From Virgibacillus sp. 7505 (GTDB lineage: Bacteria > Bacillota > Bacilli > Bacillales > Amphibacillaceae): DNA of 64,000 bases. Position numbers and translations under genes: made by a program. Under the pieces are notes generated by a model that did not search any database, was not told where the DNA came from, and saw only the letters and a list, made by a program, of their open reading frames with translations. The stretch lies in contig NZ_NPBF01000035.1 in the NCBI RefSeq assembly GCF_002272135.1, forward strand, positions 27,200-91,199, written 5' to 3'. Below, piece by piece: positions 42,497 through 51,837 of this stretch; within the stretch, counting starts at the first letter, position 1, and each line of letters starts with the position of its first letter.

Positions 42497-43702
42497 TTAG
42501 TGCTGCTGATTGATATAAGCGTTTTTCCCCGCTCCCATACCAACAATCCAGAGCACTGCAGCTACAGCAACCAATAATGCCAATGGCACTGTCCAGCTTG
42601 ACGTAACATCATGCAGCAAACCAAATAATGTCGGTCCTACTGCGGCCAATAAATAACCGACAAACTGCGCCATACCTGATAATTCTGCTGATTCCTGAGC
42701 TGACTGTGTCCGTAATACGAAAAACATTGTCGCGAGACTGAACACACCGCCTCCAGCTAACCCGAACAGCAATACACTGATAACACTGATCCATGTAATA
42801 CCCGTCAGCAATCCGGAGAAGCTCATAACGAAACACAAAGCTATGATACTCACTATTCCCCTTTGTCCCGCAAGACGCCCTGCTAGGATCGGGAGTAGAA
42901 ATGAAGTCGGCAGGCTGCAAAGCTGCGTAAGAGCTAAAAGCCAGCCAGCTGTTGATTCACTAAAGCCTTGATTTTGAAGTATTGTGGGCATCCAGGTGAT
43001 CATGATGTAATACAATAGCGATTGCAATCCCATGAAACCTGTTACCTTCCAGGCGAGACCCGATGACCAAAGTTTCTTTCCTTTCTTAGGTAGGGAAATA
43101 GATGATGTTGTTACTCTCTGGCGCAGCTGCGGTATCCAAGCGACCATCGTTACAAGCGTCAAAATCACCCATACTGCGAGTGATCCATGCCATCCACTAC
43201 CAAGACCGTTTGAAAGAGGAACACTAATTCCAGAAGCAAGCGCAGCCATCCCGTTCATGGTCATCGCATAAGCTCCAGTCATCACACCAACATTTTTAGG
43301 GAATTCCCGCTTGATCAAGCCTGGCAAAAGTACATTCCCCATGGCGATTCCGATTCCCGCTAAAGCCGTACCAACGAAAAGCATCCATACTGGTGAGAAA
43401 AACCGAAATATAAGTCCAACAGCTATGATAATCAGTCCGGCAAATAAAGTTCTTTCAATACCTACACGCCTAGAAATTCTTGGTGCGACCAGCGCAAATA
43501 CAGCAAATGCAATCAAAGGCAAAGTAGTCAGCATACCAGTTGAAGCATTGCCGATGCCGGTATCTGAACGGATATTATCTATTAAAGGACTTAACCCTGT
43601 TATCGGCGCACGCAAGTTAGCACCGATAAGCATAATGCTTAAGACTAATACAATGACTCCAATACGGGAGGCATTCTGTTTTAATTGATTAGATTGTTCC
43701 AT
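42497..43702 (-). CDS. MFS transporter, CynX/NimT (YycB-like) family
   Basis: A 401-residue twelve-helix permease with the family start LIGANLRAPITGLSPLIDNIR and GIAMGNVLLPGLIKREFP. Relatives include cyanate and nitroimidazole-type transporters; the substrate is unknown. The ATG at 43702 follows AAGGAG. Separate from the toxin locus, with which it converges. Confidence 0.85.
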   Translation of the reverse strand: MEQSNQLKQNASRIGVIVLVLSIMLIGANLRAPITGLSPLIDNIRSDTGIGNASTGMLTTLPLIAFAVFALVAPRISRRVGIERTLFAGLIIIAVGLIFRFFSPVWMLFVGTALAGIGIAMGNVLLPGLIKREFPKNVGVMTGAYAMTMNGMAALASGISVPLSNGLGSGWHGSLAVWVILTLVTMVAWIPQLRQRVTTSSISLPKKGKKLWSSGLAWKVTGFMGLQSLLYYIMITWMPTILQNQGFSESTAGWLLALTQLCSLPTSFLLPILAGRLAGQRGIVSIIALCFVMSFSGLLTGITWISVISVLLFGLAGGGVFSLATMFFVLRTQSAQESAELSGMAQFVGYLLAAVGPTLFGLLHDVTSSWTVPLALLVAVAAVLWIVGMGAGKNAYINQQH

Positions 43703-43786
43703 ATGTCTTCTCCTTACTCTGTCCAGCACGCTGGGAGAATCCCCAGCAAAGAAACACCATTTAGAGGTGTTTCTCATTCACTTTCA

Positions 43787-44158
43787 TTATTTCCGCCAAA
43801 AAGTCGTACAGTCTGCTTTATCTGTAATATTGAACTCTATCATTCTTTCTAATAATGAATAATTAACTGGCGCATCCCATTTGATACGAACCAGCTGCTT
43901 CGTATGGTCATAGCCTGCCTGAATTATGTCGTCAGAAAAATGATCTATTCCTGCCTTTTCCGGAGCAACAGCCAAATGCTGCTTGGCGATGCTAAAGCCA
44001 ATAATAAATGTGCCATGATCAGTAAACATCGGCTGATTCCAGGCTATTTTCTGTTCCATATTAGGATATTTCTCAGCCACCCATTTCAGCACTTCTTCCG
44101 TTCGTTCCCGATGCTGTGGATTGTCAATTTGAGCCAGATAATCTGCGAATGCTATCAT
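43787..44158 (-). CDS. DUF1801 / YdhG-like frataxin-fold protein
   Basis: A 123-residue cytosolic protein: [62 protein letters not shown] and [11 protein letters not shown] are the DUF1801 signature, as in B. subtilis YdhG (Fra), reported as an iron donor to Fe-S assembly. The ATG at 44158 has GGGGG upstream. No Fe-S genes are adjacent. Confidence 0.82.
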   Translation of the reverse strand: MIAFADYLAQIDNPQHRERTEEVLKWVAEKYPNMEQKIAWNQPMFTDHGTFIIGFSIAKQHLAVAPEKAGIDHFSDDIIQAGYDHTKQLVRIKWDAPVNYSLLERMIEFNITDKADCTTFWRK

Positions 44159-44288
44159 TTTACTTACCCCCAAAAAAATTATCGAAGATCTTATTGTATC
44201 TCTACTATAACCACAAGCCTAGAAAAAGAAAAGATGACTAGTAATAGAGACTATTCTATTACCGACTTTATGCTAGATGGTTTGAAAT

Positions 44289-44549
44289 CTACCACAGGAA
44301 ACTACCTACTATACCGATCAGACTGCACACTATACCTAACACTACAAACTTCCGCCCTTTTAGTTTGCCATTCTTAATCTCTCTATGCGCTATGTACGCA
44401 ATTCCTAGTCCAAATCCACCTAGTGTTGCCCCATTATCCATAAAAATAACTCCTAGAATCGAAAAGATTCCTATAATAAGAGAGAATATAGCTTCATGAC
44501 AATAAGCTGAATTCCCTGTTTGCTGATTATATTTCTCGATACGCAACAT
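44289..44549 (-). CDS. Small membrane protein, DUF4190-like
   Basis: An 86-residue protein with a polar N-terminus and two hydrophobic segments (about 20-45 and 65-85) joined by the basic loop AHREIKNGKLKGRK. This alanine/glycine-helix, H-R-x-I-x-x-G-x-x-x-G pattern is typical of DUF4190-type small membrane proteins. AGGGTG precedes the ATG. Function unknown. Confidence 0.65.
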   Translation of the reverse strand: MLRIEKYNQQTGNSAYCHEAIFSLIIGIFSILGVIFMDNGATLGGFGLGIAYIAHREIKNGKLKGRKFVVLGIVCSLIGIVGSFLW

Positions 44550-44690
44550 CTTCACCCTACTTAAACTTTCACTATACACTTTCTATTATAAACATTATAA
44601 AATATTATCCCTTAACCATATTAAATTCACTATTAATACTTACATTAATTAATTGAAACAGATAACTTGGGTAATATTCTATGGGTAAAG

Positions 44691-44722
44691 CAAAAGAACA
44701 CCTCCTTCACAAGAGGTGTTCT
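44691..44722 (-). terminator. Terminator of the GH43 gene
   Basis: Minus-strand stem AGAACACCTC/GAGGTGTTCT followed by TTTTGC. Confidence 0.85.
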
Positions 44723-44734
44723 CCTAACGTCTAT

Positions 44735-47011
44735 TTAATTAGCCAGTTCGTTTATTTCCTCTTCACTCAACGCCTTCCGATACACGGCAACATCATCCAT
44801 CTGCCCACCAAAGAACGCATCCGCAGCATACCTGCTCCGTCCTAAATAATTTGTATTTCCGAGAATATCAGATGGGTTAGCCGTTATATTTTCATTAGTT
44901 CCCGCAAGCTCTCCATTTACGTACAGCTTTCCGGTATTACCTTCCAATGTCACCGCAAGATGTACCCATTCACCTGCAGCCAATGCACTATCAGCTGTTA
45001 TGTTCTGGTCAACTCCATTATGAATGGTAAATCGAAGCTTGCCGCTGCCATCAGACGGTGTGAAGAACATGTTTTTGCCGTTGCTTTCGCCAATATCAAA
45101 GATTCGCTGCCATGCTGCACCGCCTTGCCAGTTCACCCAGGCGGAGAATGTGAAATCCTCGGTTTGCATTGCGTTTCCTTTCAGCTGCGCTGGCAGATTA
45201 CTGCCGGAGGAATCAGCCGCTTCCTTACTGCCTGGATCGCTGAAATTATATTGCGCAATTTCCGGCTCAGAGGCCTGTTGCTTTACTTTCACTTGGAATG
45301 TTTTCGTATCTTCCTTTTTTCCTGCTTGAATGCTTGCAGTCAGTGTAGCTTCGCCATCTCCGCTTCCTGCTTCTGGCCGGTGTATCGTACCATCCGCCTC
45401 GATCACATTTGGATTGGATGACGTCCACTTGATCGTGGATCCATGCGTCCCTTCTGTCGGCAGCTCTATATTCTGAAATAGATTATCGCTGTTTGCGATG
45501 CTCAGGTCCTTCTTCACTGCCGCAACGACTTCTTTATCTTTCATGTCTTCCATTCGATTGCCCCAGACGGCGACACCTTTATCAGATAAAGCGGTGAAAG
45601 TCGTGTCATATTCCTGTGCTGCTTCATCCCACTGTTTCAAAAAGAATCCATTATACTTCTCGCCGTCAATTGTAAGGGTAATCTCATTATCTTTACCGTA
45701 CTTCCACTTGCCTTTTACAGCACCTTCGACCTTCCCATTTTCTTTCAGGGTAATCTGCTCTGATACTTTTACATCAGCAGATATATCCTTTCCATGGTTC
45801 ACATACTGATAGTCACCAGCCATATCCTTGCGCTTCATCTTTGCTTCTTTCTCATTCGTATTACGGGACGGTGCGACGACTGGCCAGCCGTTATCGTTCA
45901 TATGCATCTGATGGATCCGGACTTCATGCTCCTCACCACGTTCAGGGAAACGAGAATGGAAGATTAAATAGTGGTTCTTCGTTTCCTCATCATAAAAAGC
46001 GGTATTATGTCCTGGCGAAACATAGCCGATACCCGGGTCCTGTCCTGGATCACCGACCTTCTTCTCGAATAAGTTATTCCCAAGCAGCTTCACACCGTAA
46101 GGTTCAATCGACTTATCATCAAAAAGAGGTAATTTCGGATCTGCCTTCACATCAATCATGTCATTTCCTTCTGCATCGTAAAACGGTCCATCCGGGGACT
46201 TAGATCGCGCCACCCGAATATTGTAGCCGCCAATAGCATCCAGCCCACCGAATGATAGGAACATATAATAATAATCTGTTTCTGGGCTGTACATCATAGC
46301 TGGTCCTTCAATCCGGCTATGGTTGCCGCCCATCAGCTTCTTCCCATACCCTTGGCCAGGAAGCGGCTTACCTGTCTCTTCATCCATTTCCATAATGAAA
46401 ATACCGCCAGAGTAAGATCCATACACCATCCACAGCCTGCCATCCTCATCATAGAACACATCCGGATCTACAACATTCGGATGCTTTGTCGCATCATAAA
46501 TCGTGCCATCCTCACTTGGCTCGTCCCACATACCTGACTTCAGGATGATCCCTGTATCCTTGTATGGACCTTCAATATCATCTGCCACTGCCACACCCAT
46601 TGCAGAACGCGGTGAGTCCCCTTTACATGCATTGTAATACATATAAAACTTCCCATCCGCCAGCTGAATGACATCCGCAGCCCAAAGGGTATCCGTCTGT
46701 GCCCATTCTAGCGTCTCTTTGAGTTCTTCCGTTACATTAGGAATGAGCTTATTCCCATCACGCACACCAGAGTCGACCATTTTCCATTTCATAAGGTCTT
46801 TTGTTTTTGCTGCAGCTAGGTGAGAGCCAAAGACATAGTATTGGTCGTCTACTTCAATGAAAGAAGGATCGTGGACAGAGGCATTCTCAAATACAGGTAT
46901 TTTTTCTTTTCCGCCTTTATCCTTTGCCAGGGTATCCGCGCCTGGTATAGCAGGAATTAGTAATACGGCAGACAGCATCGACGTTACGAGTATATGTTTG
47001 TTAGCTTTCAT
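44735..47011 (-). CDS. Secreted GH43 arabinan endo-1,5-alpha-L-arabinosidase with LamG-like domain
   Basis: A 758-residue exported enzyme that should cut alpha-1,5-arabinan of plant cell walls. Signal peptide 1-29; GH43 five-bladed propeller about 36-390 with likely catalytic base D48 (HDPSF), D182 (VVDPDVF) and acid E235 (RIEGPAMMY); a GH43 C-terminal beta domain about 395-500; a bacterial Ig-like segment about 505-590 (TIKWTSSNPNVIEADG); and a concanavalin/LamG-like domain 595-758. The LamG part seems shortened: PAQLKGNA runs directly into MQTEDFTFSAWVNW, where relatives have about 30 more residues. A cre site lies just upstream. Monocistronic; no transporter for arabinose oligomers nearby. 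Confidence 0.9.
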   Translation of the reverse strand: MKANKHILVTSMLSAVLLIPAIPGADTLAKDKGGKEKIPVFENASVHDPSFIEVDDQYYVFGSHLAAAKTKDLMKWKMVDSGVRDGNKLIPNVTEELKETLEWAQTDTLWAADVIQLADGKFYMYYNACKGDSPRSAMGVAVADDIEGPYKDTGIILKSGMWDEPSEDGTIYDATKHPNVVDPDVFYDEDGRLWMVYGSYSGGIFIMEMDEETGKPLPGQGYGKKLMGGNHSRIEGPAMMYSPETDYYYMFLSFGGLDAIGGYNIRVARSKSPDGPFYDAEGNDMIDVKADPKLPLFDDKSIEPYGVKLLGNNLFEKKVGDPGQDPGIGYVSPGHNTAFYDEETKNHYLIFHSRFPERGEEHEVRIHQMHMNDNGWPVVAPSRNTNEKEAKMKRKDMAGDYQYVNHGKDISADVKVSEQITLKENGKVEGAVKGKWKYGKDNEITLTIDGEKYNGFFLKQWDEAAQEYDTTFTALSDKGVAVWGNRMEDMKDKEVVAAVKKDLSIANSDNLFQNIELPTEGTHGSTIKWTSSNPNVIEADGTIHRPEAGSGDGEATLTASIQAGKKEDTKTFQVKVKQQASEPEIAQYNFSDPGSKEAADSSGSNLPAQLKGNAMQTEDFTFSAWVNWQGGAAWQRIFDIGESNGKNMFFTPSDGSGKLRFTIHNGVDQNITADSALAAGEWVHLAVTLEGNTGKLYVNGELAGTNENITANPSDILGNTNYLGRSRYAADAFFGGQMDDVAVYRKALSEEEINELAN

Positions 47012-47030
47012 TTCTTTCCTCCTTAATATA

Positions 47031-47044
47031 TGATAACGCTTTCA
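47031..47044. promoter_or_regulatory. CcpA cre site upstream of arabinanase
   Basis: TGAAAGCGTTATCA (minus strand) matches the catabolite-responsive element consensus TGWNANCGNTNWCA at every defined position. It lies 20 bases before the start codon, so CcpA should block transcription when preferred sugars are present. Confidence 0.88.
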
Positions 47045-47320
47045 TATAACTAGTTTAAGATTAGGAGGAATAGATAAAGTTGTCAATAAGTATAAAATCC
47101 CTGTTTATTAGATAGATTCTTTATTATTCTTATTAAAGAGTCACATATAAGGTATATATAATCAGAACTTATACGTACAAATATTATTGTAAACAAGTTA
47201 GTTCAGTATCTTAGGTTCTTAACTCCATCACAGAATCAGAGGAACGCTTTAAAACCACCACCTGATTTTGTGTGGTTAACTGTGAATACGATATAATCTA
47301 GTAAAAGGAGAATGATAATT

Positions 47321-47737
47321 ATGGACGGAAATCCAGATGATACTCAACTTATCAATGAACTAGATAGGTCAAAAACAGATGCCTGGACGGAATTAGGGTC
47401 TGTTGTAAAAGAAATGACCGCTGAGGATCGTAATGTGGTATGGACAAATGGAGGAAACGAGCGTTCACTAAAATATCCTGCCTATAGTAAACGTATAGAA
47501 AAAGCCACGAGTTTGCTATATTCTGTCGGCGCCATAACCCCTTTATACAATTGGAGAAGTAATGGGTTGCCAGACTACTCTCCAGATATCGAGTTAAGTG
47601 TTGCAGATGCGATTCGCGCTGCTACATATATTGTGCGTAGCGAAAGATTTGGAGATGGATCCATTGCAAAGGCTGCTGAGATAGGCTTATTTGATAGCAT
47701 CTTACAGAGCTTGATTAAATGGTACTACGAGAAATGA
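47321..47737 (+). CDS. DUF6508-like protein
   Basis: A 138-residue soluble protein of unknown function. Segments YSKRIEKATSLLYSVGAITPLYNW and DAIRAATYIVRSERFGDGSIAKAAEIG are reminiscent of DUF6508 proteins; the assignment is from memory of the family and moderate. The ATG at 47321 has AAAAGGAG 10 bases before; another ATG at 47312 sits one base from that site. Monocistronic. Confidence 0.65.
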   Translation: MDGNPDDTQLINELDRSKTDAWTELGSVVKEMTAEDRNVVWTNGGNERSLKYPAYSKRIEKATSLLYSVGAITPLYNWRSNGLPDYSPDIELSVADAIRAATYIVRSERFGDGSIAKAAEIGLFDSILQSLIKWYYEK

Positions 47738-47767
47738 AAAAGCCTCGATACATGATCGAGGCTTTTT
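47737..47767. terminator. Bidirectional terminator
   Basis: AAAAAGCCTCGAT/ATCGAGGCTTTTT stem between the DUF6508-like gene and the convergent ABC operon. Confidence 0.92.
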
Positions 47768-47788
47768 CATTCCAATTGCGTATTCTTC

Positions 47789-48886
47789 CTAACCACTCCT
47801 CCGTTCCACAAGATTAATCCCAACACCCATCGCCACAATTCCTATCAGCAGCATATACAGCAGCGACATCGTGACTTCCTGAAGACCTGCACCGTAAAAT
47901 ACAATCGACATGATTGATTCCATGGCATGTGCTAGCGGGAATAGATCAGCGATGAAAAGTAATACCGGATTCGTAATCGTTCCTGGCATCATATAAGCTC
48001 CGCTGACGAGCGGGACCAGGGGAATCAGGGCCGGGTAGATGGCATAAAACTGTTCGGGCGTCTTGACAATGCCGGTAATCAGCATCGCTATGCTGATCAT
48101 GCCGAAGGTGAAGCATGCGCTAATCAGTATGATCAGCCAAAGATTATCTCCTATATCGTACTTCATGATATATTTAAACACGATCAGCACGATGACGATT
48201 TGAAGCATCGTAATCAAAAAGCTATATAGCAAATATCCGGTGTACATACTCGATTTCTTCACCGGTGATAAAATCATCCGATCCCAAATACCAGAAACTC
48301 TATCTTGTGTCACATTATTCACTTTGAATCCAATGATGAACATGGAAATCAAGAAGATGAAAGCAAACAGCAGCTGTGTGCGAATGTTGAACTTAGGAAT
48401 TTGTTCGTCGTCCACGCCTTGCGATTCCAGCTGAAAAGGTGCATCAGCCAGATAGTCTTTCATTTCATTTCGTACATCGCCCTCTTTTTGCGATTCAATT
48501 GCTTTGATTTGCGCTTCCTGCTGAAACACGCTTGCCACATGCTGTTCCACATAAGAAACGTTCGGCATTTTCCTCGCGACAAGTAGCTCGTAATCATTTT
48601 CACTCAAGCTTACAGCGACATCGCTATTACCATTTCGCACATCTTCCCGCGCTTTCTCCGGATCCACAACTTCAAATTTGAAGGAGTCATTCGTATTCAG
48701 CAATGCTTCCCACTTCTCCTCAATTTCCGAAGCATTGGACTTCTCACTGAAAATGGCAACTGTCGTCAGTGATTGGACTCCTCCGCCCAATATAAGCGTA
48801 GCGACAATACTTCCTGCGATAAATAACAGAAGGAGCAAAGGATTTCGTTTGTCCTTTAAAAACTGCGCCCATAATACAGATTTCAT
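47789..48886 (-). CDS. lnrN: ABC-2 permease, LnrN-like
   Basis: A 365-residue permease: one N-terminal membrane anchor, a large extracytoplasmic loop (about 40-175), then five membrane segments with the ABC-2 core (NNVTQDRVSGIWDRMILSPVKKSSMYTGYL). Its start overlaps the upstream permease stop (ATGA). With the ATPase, second permease and two-component genes it reproduces the linearmycin resistance operon order lnrJKLMN of B. subtilis, which expels or protects from polyene antibiotics. Confidence 0.83.
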   Translation of the reverse strand: MKSVLWAQFLKDKRNPLLLLLFIAGSIVATLILGGGVQSLTTVAIFSEKSNASEIEEKWEALLNTNDSFKFEVVDPEKAREDVRNGNSDVAVSLSENDYELLVARKMPNVSYVEQHVASVFQQEAQIKAIESQKEGDVRNEMKDYLADAPFQLESQGVDDEQIPKFNIRTQLLFAFIFLISMFIIGFKVNNVTQDRVSGIWDRMILSPVKKSSMYTGYLLYSFLITMLQIVIVLIVFKYIMKYDIGDNLWLIILISACFTFGMISIAMLITGIVKTPEQFYAIYPALIPLVPLVSGAYMMPGTITNPVLLFIADLFPLAHAMESIMSIVFYGAGLQEVTMSLLYMLLIGIVAMGVGINLVERRSG

Positions 48887-50151
48887 TGTGCTTTCCCCCT
48901 TTTCGGAAACAAAGCTAAACCAATGAAAGTGAATACTAGGAATATGCCGATCAAGAATATGCTTGGCTGGACGATGAAGGAGATGTCTTCAAATTGGACC
49001 CATCCTGTCAGCATCTTCAGAAATAGACCGTTCGGAGTCCATTCTCCTATGGACCGCATCCATTCCGGCATCATATAAATCGGAACAAATCCTCCTCCAA
49101 GCGTACCAAGAAGCAACAAAATAAACATGAACAATCCATTGGCTGCATCTATATTCGCCATCCGTAATAAGACTACTGTGAAGATAGCCGCCAATCCGGA
49201 CATTACCAAGGCAAGCAGGACGATCATCACCAAGATACCTCCCCAAAAGCCGAGCGTGCGCCCCGGAAATACATCCAAGATGAAGTGCGACACCATCAAG
49301 ACAAAGATGATTTGCAGGATCACAAGACAGATCGTCGATACCATCTTACCAATCAGGAACCGCATGGGATGGCTATTGGTCAATAATATTCGATTGAATA
49401 CTTGGCCCCTGATTTCCAATCCCGTTTTCATAGCCACCGTTGTTACTACGAACAATGCAAATAAAGCTCCCATCGAGATGGTAAAATACTGCGTTAACGT
49501 GAAGTTATGCTCCGTGCCTAAATCCTCAAATCCACCTTCCGGGAGCACCACGTCCATATCTGCTCCGCCCGTAATTTCTTGAATCGCAAATTGATGATTT
49601 AGTTGGTTGATAAATCCCTGAACGAGCTGCTGCAATGCACTGCTGTCAAGTGTCTCTTCTTCCATCTTATAAACCAGTGATTTGGTTGCAGATTCGTCTG
49701 CGAAGCTCGCATATAAACTATCCGCCGTATACCCATCAGGTATGATCAGCATGCCATCAAGTTCGCCTTCTTTCACTTTGTTGGCAGCTTCTTTTTCCTC
49801 CAGATGATGAACCGTCATCCAATCTTTTAATTCGTCACTTTCCAGATAATCCGACAGCAGTTGAACAGGCTGGATGCTGCCGGCCGCTTCCACTATCGCA
49901 TTTGCTTCCTGTTCTCCCAGACCTGCTTCACTGACCAATCTTTCGTTCAGGTCTTCCATAGCCTCTGATTCATCGTCTTGATTCACGATTGCAAGCTGTA
50001 AATTCATCGATACCTTGTCATCATCACCAAACAATCCAGCAAAGGCAAAATTCAGTACTACGACCAAAATGATAGGAAGCACCAGGACAGAAAGCAGCTC
50101 TTTCCAATCCCGCAAAAAAATCAATAAGTCCTTCTTTATGAAACTTCGCAT
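48883..50151 (-). CDS. lnrM: ABC-2 permease, LnrM-like
   Basis: A 422-residue permease with the same plan as its downstream partner: anchor, large external loop (about 38-225), five membrane segments and the ABC-2 signature (TGLEIRGQVFNRILLTNSHPMRFLIGK). It sits 12 bases after the ATPase gene and overlaps the second permease by four bases. Confidence 0.83.
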   Translation of the reverse strand: MRSFIKKDLLIFLRDWKELLSVLVLPIILVVVLNFAFAGLFGDDDKVSMNLQLAIVNQDDESEAMEDLNERLVSEAGLGEQEANAIVEAAGSIQPVQLLSDYLESDELKDWMTVHHLEEKEAANKVKEGELDGMLIIPDGYTADSLYASFADESATKSLVYKMEEETLDSSALQQLVQGFINQLNHQFAIQEITGGADMDVVLPEGGFEDLGTEHNFTLTQYFTISMGALFALFVVTTVAMKTGLEIRGQVFNRILLTNSHPMRFLIGKMVSTICLVILQIIFVLMVSHFILDVFPGRTLGFWGGILVMIVLLALVMSGLAAIFTVVLLRMANIDAANGLFMFILLLLGTLGGGFVPIYMMPEWMRSIGEWTPNGLFLKMLTGWVQFEDISFIVQPSIFLIGIFLVFTFIGLALFPKRGKAQ

Positions 50152-50163
50152 CCTATCACCCCT

Positions 50164-51096
50164 TTAATCTCTCAGTGTACGTCCGGTTAAATGAAGGAAT
50201 ACATCTTCCAAACTAGGCGTTTCTGTATGGAAATTAATCAACTGGATATGATGCTGTTCGGTTAGATGAACCAGTTTGCTGATCAAGTTACTGCCTTTAG
50301 CTGCGATAATCTTCAGCTGTAACTCAGCTGCTTCAATTTTATGAACCCCTTCAAGCGCCTCTACCTGCTGGACAAAGGCTTCATCTAACTTGCTGACCTC
50401 CACTTTTATTTTATCCTCAGTTGATAAAATGCTAAGCAGCTCCTCTTTTGTCCCAGCGGCAATGACTTTGCCATGATCCATGATGTACAATCGATCGCAA
50501 AGCTGCTCCACTTCCTCCATATAATGACTCGTGTAAAGAATCGTCGTTCCTTCTTGCTTGTTCAGTGTTCGCACAGCTTCCAAGATATGATTTCTTGACT
50601 GCGGATCGATACCGACTGTAGGTTCATCCAAGATAAGAATCTGCGGGCGATGTAATAATGCTGCCGCTATATTAAGCCGGCGCTTCATCCCGCCAGAATA
50701 CGTCTTCACCATGTCCTTTTTGCGATCTTCCAATCCGACAAACTCCAAAGCCTGCTGAATCGCTTTCTCTAGTTCAGTGCCTTTCAATTTATAAATTGAT
50801 CCGAAAAACTTCAGATTCTCATAAGCAGATAACTCCTCATACAGCGCCAATTCCTGTGGCACCACACCTGAAACCCTTCTAATTTCACCTGGCTTATCAA
50901 TCGCGTTCACACCGTTCAACGTAATCCTACCACCCGACGGTTTGATCAAAGTGGAAATCATGGAAATCGTCGTCGATTTGCCCGCTCCATTTGGCCCCAG
51001 CAAACCAACCGACTCGCCATCAGCAAGATACAAGTTTAGATCCTGCACAACTTTTTTACCTTTGAAGGACTTGCTTAAGTTGATCGTCTCCAGCAT
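50164..51096 (-). CDS. lnrL: ABC ATPase, LnrL-like
   Basis: A 310-residue ATPase: Walker A GPNGAGKST, signature YSGGMKRRLNIAAALLHRP, Walker B ILILDEPTVGIDP, switch His in YTSHYMEE. The C-terminal 80 residues form the accessory domain typical of antibiotic exporters, ending TETPSLEDVFLHLTGR. The ATG at 51096 follows AAAGGGGGC; a start at 51153 lacks signals. It is separated by about 110 bases with a possible hairpin from the two-component genes, which probably regulate it. Confidence 0.88.
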   Translation of the reverse strand: MLETINLSKSFKGKKVVQDLNLYLADGESVGLLGPNGAGKSTTISMISTLIKPSGGRITLNGVNAIDKPGEIRRVSGVVPQELALYEELSAYENLKFFGSIYKLKGTELEKAIQQALEFVGLEDRKKDMVKTYSGGMKRRLNIAAALLHRPQILILDEPTVGIDPQSRNHILEAVRTLNKQEGTTILYTSHYMEEVEQLCDRLYIMDHGKVIAAGTKEELLSILSTEDKIKVEVSKLDEAFVQQVEALEGVHKIEAAELQLKIIAAKGSNLISKLVHLTEQHHIQLINFHTETPSLEDVFLHLTGRTLRD

Positions 51097-51136
51097 GTTT
51101 CTGCCCCCTTTAATGTTGTTACTTGCATCATAAATA

Positions 51137-51167
51137 AAAAAGACCAAAGCCACTACTGACTATGGTC
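51137..51167 (-). terminator. Weak hairpin between lnrK and lnrL
   Basis: Minus-strand GACCA/TGGTC stem with T run; it may partly separate expression of the two-component genes from the ABC genes. Confidence 0.5.
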
Positions 51168-51204
51168 ATTCCGCGATTGGGCATTTGTTACTTTCGTCAC
51201 TTTT

Positions 51205-51837
51205 TTATACAAGACGATGACGTATCGCATAAATGGCTAATTGTGTCCGGTCTCTCAATTCCAATTTATCTAAAACATGACTTGTCTGATTCTTGACCGT
51301 CCCAACCGACAACCCAAGCCGTTCCGCCACTTCCTTATTATTCAGCCCTTCACCGATACACTTCAATATCGCTCTTTCCCTCGGCGTCAGCGTCGGGTCA
51401 ATTTGTCTCTCCTCTTGGTTTTGCAGCAGAATCGGCATCACCTTTGAAGCAACCTGATCCTCCAACGACAAGCCGCCGCTCAACGCACTTTTAATGGAAC
51501 GAATAAGTGAGGCCGTATCTCCGTTTTTCAGCATATAGCCGCTGACTCCCAGCTTCAAAGCATTCAATACATACTCGTTATCATCAAAGGTGGTAAGCAT
51601 AAGGATTTTAATATGAGGGAAACGCGTGCGTAGGATTTTCGCCGCTTCAATGCCATCCATCACGGGCATACGAATATCCAATATGGCCACATCGAAAATC
51701 TGCTTTTCACATAGACTGACTGCTTCTTTTCCATTATCCGCTTCCCCAGTAACGCTAATCTCTTCATCCGTCTCAATCATCGCCTTCAAGCCCTGACGAA
51801 CCATCACTTGATCTTCAGCCAGCAAAATCTTAATCAT
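51205..51837 (-). CDS. lnrK: Response regulator, NarL/LuxR type, LnrK-like
   Basis: A 210-residue regulator. Receiver domain 1-120 with phospho-acceptor Asp in DVAILDIRMPVMDG, and a C-terminal LuxR helix-turn-helix (LTPRERAILKCIGEG, NKEVAERLGLSVGTVKN). Its ATG lies inside the 3' end of the kinase gene (GGAG 8 bases upstream); a GTG two codons earlier is possible. Confidence 0.9.
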   Translation of the reverse strand: MIKILLAEDQVMVRQGLKAMIETDEEISVTGEADNGKEAVSLCEKQIFDVAILDIRMPVMDGIEAAKILRTRFPHIKILMLTTFDDNEYVLNALKLGVSGYMLKNGDTASLIRSIKSALSGGLSLEDQVASKVMPILLQNQEERQIDPTLTPRERAILKCIGEGLNNKEVAERLGLSVGTVKNQTSHVLDKLELRDRTQLAIYAIRHRLV

